From: Clostridiales bacterium
Lineage (GTDB): Bacteria > Bacillota > Clostridia > Christensenellales > QALW01
Length of the DNA stretch: 6,319 nt
Direction of reading: 5' to 3'
NCBI GenBank assembly: GCA_018376855.1
Contig: JAHAAN010000112.1
Coordinates: 1 to 6,319 of the forward strand
Below the pieces are notes generated by a model. It saw nothing but the letters and a program-made list of their open reading frames with translations, did not search any database and was not told the origin of the DNA. The stretch's first letter is position 1. Each line of letters begins with the position of its first letter. The translations under genes and the position numbers were made by a program. This document shows, piece after piece, positions 1-5,481 of this stretch.

Positions 1-1
1 G

Positions 2-862
2 GCCGCCGTTAAGGTCGGCGACAAATGGGGATATATCGATAAATCAGGAAAATATATTGTAAACCTGCAATTTGACGGCGCTTCCAGCTTCTCCGATAAT
101 GGCCTTGCAGCAGTAAAATCCGGCAGTAAATGGGGATATATCGACAGAAACGGAAAGCTTGTCATCACACCGCAGTTCAGCAGCGCAGACAAATTTAAGG
201 ACGATCTTGCCATCGTGCACACCTCCGCCGGCTACGGTTATATTGATAAGAACGGTAAATACATTATCAATCCGCAGTTCAGCTCCGCTTCCGCCTTTAC
301 CGAAAACGGCCTTGCAAGGGTAAGCATCGGAAACTCCTACGGCTATATTAACAAAAAGGGCTCCTATGTCATCAACCCACAGTTTGACGACGCATTGCCC
401 TTTGGCAGCAACGATCTCGCGGCTGTGGAAAAGAACGGAAAATGGGGCTTTATTGATAAAAACGGGAATTTTAAGATTGAAGCACAGTTTCACAGCGCCG
501 AAAATTTCTCCAACGGCCTTGCAAGGGTAAATTCAGACCACCAATTAGGTTATATCGACTCGAATGGAAAATTTGTCATTAATCCGCAATTCGGCAGCGC
601 TACCTCTTTTACGAATAACGGACGCGCACTGGTCGAGGCGGATGGTAAATACGGCATTATTGATAAAAAAGGCGCTTATATAGTAAACCCGATTTATCTC
701 CTTACTATTGGTTTCTTTGCGGATAACTATGTAATCGTTGTAGATGAAAACGAAAAATACGGCGTTATTGATAGTAATGGCAAAGTAATTGTCCCGCCCT
801 CTTACTCTATAGATGTAGACTTAGTGAATTGGTATGCCGCTATCTACAATTACGCAAGCTAA
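2..862 (+). CDS. WG-repeat protein, 5'-truncated by the window edge
   Basis: The open frame runs in from the left edge with no credible start, so this is the C-terminal 286 residues of a longer protein; the GTG at 215 is inside a repeat and is not a start. It consists of eight tandem repeats of 34 to 36 residues, each opening with an aromatic-Gly pair followed by a YIDKNGK-like turn, then a NPQF-like strand and a GLA-V strand. The pairs lie at visible residues 9-10, 44-45, 78-79, 113-114, 148-149, 182-183, 217-218 and 253-254. Three keep the true Trp-Gly; four have Tyr-Gly and one Leu-Gly. The last two repeats are degenerate and lose the PQF strand. This pattern matches the WG beta-repeat family, for which no general biochemical role is established; binding or surface roles are guesses. 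Any signal peptide or N-terminal domain would be off the window. The gene converges on purF and shares a terminator with it. Confidence 0.9.
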   Translation, partial: AAVKVGDKWGYIDKSGKYIVNLQFDGASSFSDNGLAAVKSGSKWGYIDRNGKLVITPQFSSADKFKDDLAIVHTSAGYGYIDKNGKYIINPQFSSASAFTENGLARVSIGNSYGYINKKGSYVINPQFDDALPFGSNDLAAVEKNGKWGFIDKNGNFKIEAQFHSAENFSNGLARVNSDHQLGYIDSNGKFVINPQFGSATSFTNNGRALVEADGKYGIIDKKGAYIVNPIYLLTIGFFADNYVIVVDENEKYGVIDSNGKVIVPPSYSIDVDLVNWYAAIYNYAS

Positions 863-888
863 AACAGAAGGCTTATTTGCAAAAAGTC

Positions 889-920
889 AAAAAGAGCTGC
901 CTTATTCAGCAGCTCTTTTT
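889..920. terminator. Bidirectional intrinsic terminator between the WG-repeat gene and purF
   Basis: A perfect 12-base inverted repeat (889-900 with 909-920, core AGAGCTGC/GCAGCTCT) encloses an 8-base loop. The right arm runs into a T-rich tract for the plus strand. The left arm is preceded by A-rich sequence, which gives a U-tract when read from purF on the minus strand. It starts 5 bases past the purF stop and 26 bases past the WG-gene stop, so it can end transcription from both sides. Confidence 0.88.
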
Positions 921-924
921 CTTT

Positions 925-2367
925 TTATGATCTTCCCGAAAGTCCCTTGCGCCTGCACGCATTCACATCACACGGATACTTTCCGTTAAAGCAGCCTGTG
1001 CAGAACCCGATGTTCTTATCCTGCCGCACCACCCGTTCCAAATTTTCAAGCGGCAAATATGCCAGCGTATCAGCGCCCACAAGCTTACGGGTGGCCTCCA
1101 CCGTATGCGAAGCGCCCACAAGCTGTTTTTTACTGGGCGTATCAATGCCGAAATAGCATGGATCCGTTACCGGCGGCGAGCTGATGCGCAAATGCACTTC
1201 TTTCGCCCCGGCGCTTTTCAGCATATCCACCAGCTTGCGCGACGTTGTGCCGCGCACGATTGAATCATCTACCAATACCACGCGCTTTCCTGCCACATTG
1301 GCTCGAAGCGCGTTGAGCTTCATGCGAACGGCCAGCTCCCGCATAGACTGCTCCGGCTGAATAAAGGAACGCCCTACATAACGGTTTTTTGTGAGCGCAT
1401 CACCATAGGGAATGCCGCTTTCCTTTGCGTAACCCATCGCCGCAGTCAGCGCCGAATCCGGAACGCCCGCTACCAGATCCGCCTCAACAGGCGCAATGCG
1501 CGCAAGCTCGGCGCCTGCCCGAAGGCGCGCGCCCATAATATCAATTCCGTCCATAAAGCTGTCGGTTCTGGCTAAATAGACATATTCAAACAGGCACATG
1601 TGGCTCGGCTCTTTCGGACCGTGCGGGTCATACTTATAGCTGTTAACGCCCTCTTTATTGATTACGATGATCTCGCCCGGCTCAATATCGCGCACATAGC
1701 TCGCATCCACCGCATCAAACGCCACGCTCTCTGAGGCAAGCATATAGGATTCGCCCTTCCGCCCCAACGCCAGTGGCCGAATCCCCATCGGATCGCGCAC
1801 ACCGATAAGCGTATCGGGCGTGATAATCACAAGCGAATACGAACCCTGCACGTCGTTCATCATTGTCAGCACCGCATGAGGCAGGCTCAAATGCGCATAG
1901 CGCGCCAACAGATGAACAAACACCTCGGAATCCGTAGAGGTTTGAAAGACAGAACCGGCATTGCACAAGTCGCGCATCAGCACTTTGGTATTGAGCAGCG
2001 TGCCGTTATGCGCAACCGCCAGCTCTCCGTTGCGATATCTGGACATCAGCGGCTGCGCGTTAAAGCGTGTGTTGGAGCCTTGGGTAGAATAACGGACATG
2101 GCCGATAGAAATCCTCTGATTCTGAAACGGTTCCAGATCCGACGGCTCAAACACCTCCCGCACAAGCCCTTTATCCTTATGGCAGACAAGCGCCTTCCCG
2201 TTGGAGGCCACAATACCGGCGCTCTCCTGCCCGCGATGCTGAAGCGCATGCAGCGCAAAATAAGCCGCCGCCGTGTTGATCTCCCCCATGCTGTAAATAC
2301 CGACAACACCGCATTCCTCGTGCAGATGTTCCTCGCTTTCCTCCTCCGCGTTCCCTTTTTCGATCAT
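925..2367 (-). CDS. purF: Amidophosphoribosyltransferase (glutamine PRPP amidotransferase)
   Basis: PurF makes 5-phosphoribosylamine from PRPP and glutamine, the committed step of de novo purine synthesis, in the cytoplasm. The 480-residue product begins with an 18-residue acidic propeptide; removal of it would expose the nucleophile Cys19 in EECGVVGIYS. The class II glutaminase domain (about 19-255) shows HVRYSTQG (90-97), HNG (120-122) and the TDSE segment (145-148). The phosphoribosyltransferase domain carries the PRPP loop VVLVDDSIVRGTTSRK (363-378). Cys258, Cys404, Cys456 and Cys459 match in order and nearly in spacing the [4Fe-4S] ligands of the Bacillus subtilis enzyme, so this is the iron-sulfur, propeptide-bearing type rather than the E. 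coli type. The start ATG overlaps the purC stop by one base (TGATG), and AGGAGG lies 10 bases upstream, which fixes the start and implies translational coupling. No further pur gene follows; a terminator comes immediately after. Confidence 0.97.
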   Translation of the reverse strand: MIEKGNAEEESEEHLHEECGVVGIYSMGEINTAAAYFALHALQHRGQESAGIVASNGKALVCHKDKGLVREVFEPSDLEPFQNQRISIGHVRYSTQGSNTRFNAQPLMSRYRNGELAVAHNGTLLNTKVLMRDLCNAGSVFQTSTDSEVFVHLLARYAHLSLPHAVLTMMNDVQGSYSLVIITPDTLIGVRDPMGIRPLALGRKGESYMLASESVAFDAVDASYVRDIEPGEIIVINKEGVNSYKYDPHGPKEPSHMCLFEYVYLARTDSFMDGIDIMGARLRAGAELARIAPVEADLVAGVPDSALTAAMGYAKESGIPYGDALTKNRYVGRSFIQPEQSMRELAVRMKLNALRANVAGKRVVLVDDSIVRGTTSRKLVDMLKSAGAKEVHLRISSPPVTDPCYFGIDTPSKKQLVGASHTVEATRKLVGADTLAYLPLENLERVVRQDKNIGFCTGCFNGKYPCDVNACRRKGLSGRS

Positions 2368-3092
2368 CAGTTCTTGCCCTCCTGAACCAATACACGCTTC
2401 ATAAGCTCCTGATACGCTTCCGCCTCATTGCCCATATCCCTGCGGAAACGGTCTTTATCCAGCTTTTCGCCCGTGGTCGCATCCCAGAAACGGCAGGTAT
2501 CGGGCGAAATCTCGTCCGCCAGCACGATCTCACCGCGGAAGCGGCCGAACTCAAGCTTGTAATCCACCAAGGTTACGTTGGCCTTAGCAAAATATTCCGT
2601 CAAAATTTCGTTGACCTTCAGCGCAATTTCACTGATGCGCGCGACCTCTTCTTTTGTCGCCCAGCCCATAGCGTCCACATGGTAGGTATTCACCATCGGA
2701 TCTCCAAGCGCATCATCCTTATAATAAAACTCCAGCACAGGCTTAGACATCTTCACACCCTCGGCGATCCCCAGCCTTTTGCTCAGACTGCCCGCGGCAA
2801 TGTTGCGCACCACAACCTCGATCGGAACAATGCTCACATGCTTTACAACCGTCTCCCGTGCGCTAAGCTCTTTCTCATAATGCGTAGGGATCCCCTGCTT
2901 TTCAAGCATTTGAAACATCAGGTTAGAAACGCGGTTATTGACCTCACCCTTTCCCTGAATCGTTCCCTTTTTCAAGCCGTTAAACGCCGTTGCATCGTCT
3001 TTATAAGAAACGATCACATAATCGGGGTCTTCCGTTGCATACACCTTTTTAGCCTTGCCCTCATAAAGCTGTTCTTTTTTTGTCAGTTCCAT
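2367..3092 (-). CDS. purC: Phosphoribosylaminoimidazole-succinocarboxamide synthase (SAICAR synthetase)
   Basis: PurC joins CAIR with aspartate using ATP to give SAICAR, a middle step of de novo purine synthesis, in the cytoplasm. The 241-residue length is typical of the short bacterial form. Visible motifs are the N-terminal nucleotide-binding strand LYEGKAKKVY (9-18), the first family signature around IVPIEVVVRNIAAGS (88-102), the second signature LVDYKLEFG (175-183), and LADEISPDTCRFWD (191-204). The start ATG has GAGGTG 8 bases upstream. It is the first gene of a two-gene operon with purF, transcribed from a near-consensus promoter about 35 bases upstream and divergent from glmS. The order purC-purF is a usual segment of clostridial and bacillar pur operons; the rest of the pathway is not here. 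All key motifs look intact. Confidence 0.97.
   Translation of the reverse strand: MELTKKEQLYEGKAKKVYATEDPDYVIVSYKDDATAFNGLKKGTIQGKGEVNNRVSNLMFQMLEKQGIPTHYEKELSARETVVKHVSIVPIEVVVRNIAAGSLSKRLGIAEGVKMSKPVLEFYYKDDALGDPMVNTYHVDAMGWATKEEVARISEIALKVNEILTEYFAKANVTLVDYKLEFGRFRGEIVLADEISPDTCRFWDATTGEKLDKDRFRRDMGNEAEAYQELMKRVLVQEGKN
2378..2383 (-). promoter_or_regulatory. purF ribosome binding site inside the end of purC
   Basis: On the minus strand AGGAGG lies 10 bases before the purF ATG and inside the final codons of purC. Together with the TGATG overlap it supports the chosen purF start, including the propeptide, and re-initiation of ribosomes finishing purC. Confidence 0.8.
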
Positions 3093-3100
3093 ATCTGCGG

Positions 3101-3106
3101 CACCTC
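3101..3106 (-). promoter_or_regulatory. purC ribosome binding site
   Basis: On the minus strand GAGGTG stands 8 bases upstream of the purC ATG (3092-3090). It supports that start; no alternative upstream in-frame start has a comparable site. Confidence 0.7.
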
Positions 3107-3133
3107 ATTTGCTTATATTTGATCTCTGCTACC

Positions 3134-3162
3134 ATGATAAAACAAGCTTTCCGGAATGTCAA
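3134..3162 (-). promoter_or_regulatory. Promoter of the purC-purF operon
   Basis: Read on the minus strand, a perfect -35 TTGACA (3162-3157) is separated by 17 bases from a -10 TATCAT (3139-3134), five of six matches to TATAAT. This predicts transcription starting near 3127 and a leader of only about 35 bases before purC. The leader is too short for the purine (guanine) riboswitch that controls some Bacillota pur operons. Confidence 0.8.
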
Positions 3163-3172
3163 CCGAAACGGT
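3162..3172. promoter_or_regulatory. Inverted repeat abutting the purC -35 box
   Basis: ACCG-AAA-CGGT is a perfect 4-base inverted repeat with a 3-base centre, overlapping the outer edge of the purC -35 element by one base. It contains CCGAA, the centre of the PurBox consensus. It could be an operator for a repressor acting on purC-purF, but a repeat this short may be chance. Confidence 0.25.
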
Positions 3173-3209
3173 CTGAATTTTACAAACATTCTTTATAATT
3201 TTCAGCAAA

Positions 3210-3232
3210 ATTGTTCGCATTTCCCGAACGTT
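3210..3232. promoter_or_regulatory. Candidate PurR operator: two adjoining PurBox-like sequences
   Basis: The B. subtilis PurBox is roughly WWWCCGAACWWT. On the minus strand 3221-3210 reads AATGCGAACAAT (11 of 12 matches). On the plus strand 3221-3232 reads TTCCCGAACGTT (10 of 12). The two sit in inverted orientation sharing one base, and the 10-base perfect palindrome CGAACGTTCG (3225-3234) overlaps the second. They lie about 50 to 70 bases upstream of the purC -35 box, roughly where PurR sites fall in B. subtilis. The spacing is not the usual one of about 16 to 17 bases between paired boxes, and no purR gene is in the window, so this is tentative. Confidence 0.35.
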
Positions 3233-3293
3233 CGTCTTTCTATTCCCCTTAATTCGTTCACTTTTGCCCTAAAATAATATTTCCGTCTGCTCT

Positions 3294-3305
3294 GAACCGA
3301 ACGAT
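3294..3305 (+). promoter_or_regulatory. Third PurBox-like sequence, on the glmS side
   Basis: GAACCGAACGAT matches 10 of 12 positions of WWWCCGAACWWT, including the whole CCGAAC core. It is about 40 bases upstream of the glmS -35 box and about 60 bases from the paired boxes. If real, the divergent region would hold PurR sites facing both genes. A single partial match is weak evidence. Confidence 0.22.
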
Positions 3306-3343
3306 TTATCCCCTCTCGCCCTCATACGGAAGAAAATCTCGAA

Positions 3344-3373
3344 TTGACACCCCGTGCCGCCTTGTCATATAAT
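3344..3373 (+). promoter_or_regulatory. glmS promoter
   Basis: A perfect -35 TTGACA (3344-3349) and a perfect -10 TATAAT (3368-3373) are separated by 18 bases. The predicted start is near 3380, giving a leader of about 38 bases. Both hexamers are consensus, so strong constitutive-level initiation is expected. The leader is far too short for the roughly 150 to 200 base glmS ribozyme found before glmS in many Bacillota. Confidence 0.85.
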
Positions 3374-3388
3374 ACATTGTAAGAAATT

Positions 3389-3405
3389 TTTCTCTTCGGG
3401 AGAAA
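3389..3405 (+). promoter_or_regulatory. Small hairpin overlapping the glmS ribosome binding site
   Basis: TTTCTC (3389-3394) pairs perfectly with GAGAAA (3400-3405) around a TTCGG loop. Two further G-U pairs with 3406-3407 are possible. The 3' arm takes in the first bases of the AAAGGAG Shine-Dalgarno, so folding could lower initiation, or it may be a stabilising 5' stem. The pairing is plain in the sequence; a regulatory role is inferred. Confidence 0.45.
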
Positions 3406-3409
3406 GGAG
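3403..3409 (+). promoter_or_regulatory. glmS ribosome binding site
   Basis: AAAGGAG lies 8 bases upstream of the ATG at 3418 and selects the start that places Cys at residue 2, as the enzyme mechanism requires. Confidence 0.85.
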
Positions 3410-3417
3410 CCGTCATC

Positions 3418-5253
3418 ATGTGCGGAATCATCGGATACATCGGCAGCCAGCCTGCCGTTCCTATTTTATTAAAAGGGTTAGAGCGTTTGGAATACCGCGG
3501 GTATGATTCCGCGGGCATCGCCGTGTTCGACGGCCAATCCCTGCAGGTGCGCAAGGCGCGCGGCCGACTCTCTAACCTCTGCCAGCGCGTAGAGGATCAA
3601 CCGCTTTCAGGCTTTGCCGGCATCGGCCACACACGCTGGGCCACGCACGGCGAACCAAGCGACACCAACGCCCATCCTCATTTGAACATGGCCGGCGATC
3701 TTGCCATTGTACATAACGGAATCATCGAAAACTATCAGGAACTTAAAGAAAAACTGATTGCCAGCGGAAAGGTTTTTCTTTCCCAAACGGATACAGAAGT
3801 TATCGCGCATCTGCTGGATTATTATGACCGCGGCGATATGCTGCAAACCATCTACAAGGCGCTTGCAGCGCTTCAGGGCTCCTTTGCCTTGGGCATCATC
3901 AGCAAGCGTTACCCCGGCAAGCTTTTCTGCGCCCGCAAGGACAGCCCGCTTGTGGTCGGCAAAACCGATCAAGGCTCTTTTATCGCTTCCGATATTCCCG
4001 CCATTTTGGAATACAGCCGAGACTTTTATCTGTTAGACAACATGGAGATCGCCGTGCTGACGCAAAACAGCATCGACATTTACAACGAGCTCGGCCAGCG
4101 GATCCAAAAGGATATGCTTCATGTGGACTGGGACGTTAAAGCGGCCGAAAAAGGCGGCTATGAGCATTTTATGATTAAAGAGATCCACGAAGAGCCGCAG
4201 GCGCTGCGCGAAACGCTTTCGCCGAATATTCTTTATCAGGACGGCCGTTATTCTCTGCGGCAGGAGCAAATGTGCCTGCGTGCGGATTTTGCCAAAAATT
4301 TAAAGAGCATCAGCATTGTGGCCTGCGGAACCGCCTATCATGTGGGGCTGATCGGCAAAACCGTTATGGAAAAGCTGCTGCGCATTCCCGTAAACACCGA
4401 CATCGCTTCGGAATTTCGCTACCGCGATCCCATCGTGGGTAAGGACGATCTTGTAATCGTAATCAGCCAATCGGGCGAAACAGCAGACACCATTGCCGCC
4501 ATGCACGAAGCGCAGCGCAAGGGCGCTAAGGTGCTGGCGCTGTGCAACGTAGTCGGCTCTACCATCGCACGCGACGCCGATTTTGTTTGGTACACATGGG
4601 CCGGCCCTGAAATTGCGGTGGCTTCCACCAAGGCCTATGTTTCGCAGTTGATGCTGATCTACCTCTGCGCGCTCGATTTGGCGCAAAAGCGCGGCGTACT
4701 GAATGCAGACGCGCTCTCCGCATATCTTGCGGAGCTGAACAGTTTAAATGAAAAATGCGCGCAGATCCTTGAAAACAAAAGCCGCATTCAGCTCTTTGCC
4801 AGCCGCAATTACGATAAAAAAAGCGTATTTTACATTGGCCGCGGATTGGACTATGCACTGGCACAGGAAGCATCTCTTAAGCTCAAGGAGATCTCCTACA
4901 TTCACTCTGAGGCTCTCGCAGCCGGCGAGCTGAAGCACGGAACCATCGCGCTTATTGAAGACGGAACGCTGCTGATCGCCGTGGCCACACAGCAAGCGCT
5001 CATGGATAAGATTAAAAGCAACATTACAGAATGCCGAGTGCGCGGCGCAAAGGTACTTGCTATCGTAGAGGAAGGCTGCCACGCGCTGGATCAGGTGGCT
5101 GACACCGTATGGGAGATCCCGCATTGCGATTCGCTCTTTTCCCCAATCCTCTCCATTGTGCCGCTCCAGCTGTTCGCCTATTATATTGCGCTTTCCAAGG
5201 GCTGCGATGTGGATAAGCCGCGCAATCTGGCAAAAAGCGTAACGGTGGAATAA
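3418..5253 (+). CDS. glmS: Glutamine-fructose-6-phosphate aminotransferase (isomerizing)
   Basis: GlmS converts fructose-6-phosphate and glutamine to glucosamine-6-phosphate and glutamate, the first step toward UDP-GlcNAc, peptidoglycan and other amino sugars; it acts in the cytoplasm, usually as a dimer. At 611 residues it is full length (E. coli 609). Cys2, exposed by Met removal, is the glutaminase nucleophile. The class II amidotransferase domain (about 2-240) shows HTRWATHG (71-78), HNGIIENYQELK (99-110) and DTEV (125-128). The first SIS sugar-isomerase domain contains ACGTAYH (302-308) and SQSGET (350-355). The second holds KLKEISYIHSEALAAGELKHG with the expected Glu491 and His507. The C-terminus DKPRNLAKSVTVE carries Lys606, the equivalent of the catalytic lysine. 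Nothing is missing. The gene appears monocistronic, with its own consensus promoter and a strong terminator. It lacks the glmS ribozyme, so feedback control must act otherwise if it exists. Confidence 0.98.
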   Translation: MCGIIGYIGSQPAVPILLKGLERLEYRGYDSAGIAVFDGQSLQVRKARGRLSNLCQRVEDQPLSGFAGIGHTRWATHGEPSDTNAHPHLNMAGDLAIVHNGIIENYQELKEKLIASGKVFLSQTDTEVIAHLLDYYDRGDMLQTIYKALAALQGSFALGIISKRYPGKLFCARKDSPLVVGKTDQGSFIASDIPAILEYSRDFYLLDNMEIAVLTQNSIDIYNELGQRIQKDMLHVDWDVKAAEKGGYEHFMIKEIHEEPQALRETLSPNILYQDGRYSLRQEQMCLRADFAKNLKSISIVACGTAYHVGLIGKTVMEKLLRIPVNTDIASEFRYRDPIVGKDDLVIVISQSGETADTIAAMHEAQRKGAKVLALCNVVGSTIARDADFVWYTWAGPEIAVASTKAYVSQLMLIYLCALDLAQKRGVLNADALSAYLAELNSLNEKCAQILENKSRIQLFASRNYDKKSVFYIGRGLDYALAQEASLKLKEISYIHSEALAAGELKHGTIALIEDGTLLIAVATQQALMDKIKSNITECRVRGAKVLAIVEEGCHALDQVADTVWEIPHCDSLFSPILSIVPLQLFAYYIALSKGCDVDKPRNLAKSVTVE

Positions 5254-5287
5254 TATAAACCGCCTAAGCGTGAATAAAAATGCAAGC

Positions 5288-5326
5288 AAGGCGCGCTGAC
5301 CAACGTCCGGCGCGCCTTATTTATTT
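5288..5326 (+). terminator. Intrinsic terminator of glmS
   Basis: AAGGCGCGC (5288-5296) pairs perfectly with GCGCGCCTT (5310-5318). The stem can be extended inward by a T-G and a G-C pair, leaving a 9-base loop. It is followed by the T-rich tract TTATTTATTT. It begins 35 bases after the glmS stop and should isolate glmS from the regulator gene downstream. Confidence 0.88.
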
Positions 5327-5388
5327 GCCATCCTGCGGCAAATATCTTATTTTTCGTATGCCGATTCCTTAAAATCAGCGATGCAACC

Positions 5389-5409
5389 TGTAGTTTACAT
5401 TTGGAAATG
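5389..5409. promoter_or_regulatory. Two adjoining short inverted repeats, candidate operator of the XRE gene
   Basis: TGTA-GTT-TACA (5389-5399) and CATTT-GG-AAATG (5398-5409) are perfect inverted repeats that overlap by two bases. They sit 73 to 93 bases upstream of the regulator's ATG, close to the likely promoter. XRE-family proteins commonly bind short palindromes near their own promoter, so autoregulation is a reasonable inference, but neither repeat matches an operator I know for this family. Confidence 0.3.
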
Positions 5410-5450
5410 AAAAAATGCTGGCTATTTTATCGGGACGAGAGTATGATAAT
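5401..5450 (+). promoter_or_regulatory. Promoter region of the XRE regulator, two weak candidates
   Basis: No strong promoter is visible. One candidate is TTGGAA (5401-5406) with TATTTT (5423-5428), spacing 16, four of six matches each; its -35 would lie inside the CATTTGGAAATG repeat. Another is TGGCTA (5419-5424) with TATGAT (5442-5447), spacing 17, which has the better -10 but a poor -35. One of them probably serves the downstream gene; I cannot choose firmly. Confidence 0.3.
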
Positions 5451-5466
5451 AAAAAACAAATCCTTC

Positions 5467-5473
5467 AAAGGAG
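5467..5473 (+). promoter_or_regulatory. Ribosome binding site deciding the start of the XRE regulator
   Basis: AAAGGAG lies exactly 8 bases before ATG 5482. The open frame extends further upstream to a TTG at 5401, but that start has no ribosome binding site and would add 27 residues ahead of a standard XRE N-terminus. Confidence 0.85.
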
Positions 5474-5481
5474 AATGCACG

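Larger units (their letters stand above)
3093..3417. other. Divergent intergenic region between purC and glmS
   Basis: These 325 bases hold no credible gene. They are visibly more AT-rich than the flanking genes and contain the two divergent promoters, both ribosome binding sites, PurBox-like sequences and the glmS leader hairpin, listed separately. The predicted transcription starts, near 3127 and 3380, are about 250 bases apart. I looked for a purine riboswitch before purC and a glmS ribozyme core before glmS and recognised neither. Confidence 0.75.

Noticed and set aside
215..217. GTG as the start of the WG-repeat gene
   Set aside because: The same frame is open to the left edge with two more repeats, so the GTG codes an internal Val.
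44..493. Minus-strand open frame of 149 codons opposite the WG-repeat gene
   Set aside because: It lies wholly antisense to a clear repeat protein; its regularity mirrors the repeats on the other strand, and it has no recognisable domain.
2..862. Regular repeat spacing of about 105 bases as a CRISPR-like or satellite array
   Set aside because: The repeats are coding, diverged at the DNA level and fit the WG protein repeat; there are no identical short repeats with unique spacers.
1876..2385. Plus-strand open frame of 169 codons opposite purF
   Set aside because: It is antisense to the conserved N-terminal half of PurF, with no domain pattern; it looks like a shadow of biased codon use.
3194..3199. 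TATAAT on the plus strand as an extra glmS promoter
   Set aside because: No acceptable -35 hexamer lies at the right distance upstream, while a consensus promoter exists much nearer to glmS.
3093..3417. Purine riboswitch before purC or glmS ribozyme before glmS
   Set aside because: The promoters leave leaders of only about 35 and 38 bases, and I recognise neither conserved core in the region.
4744..5289. Minus-strand open frame of 181 codons opposite the end of glmS
   Set aside because: It is antisense to conserved SIS-domain sequence and would start inside the glmS terminator region; no ribosome binding site or family was recognised.
5401..5481. Upstream TTG start adding 27 residues to the XRE regulator
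   Set aside because: No Shine-Dalgarno precedes it, whereas AAAGGAG lies 8 bases before ATG 5482, where the XRE domain naturally begins.
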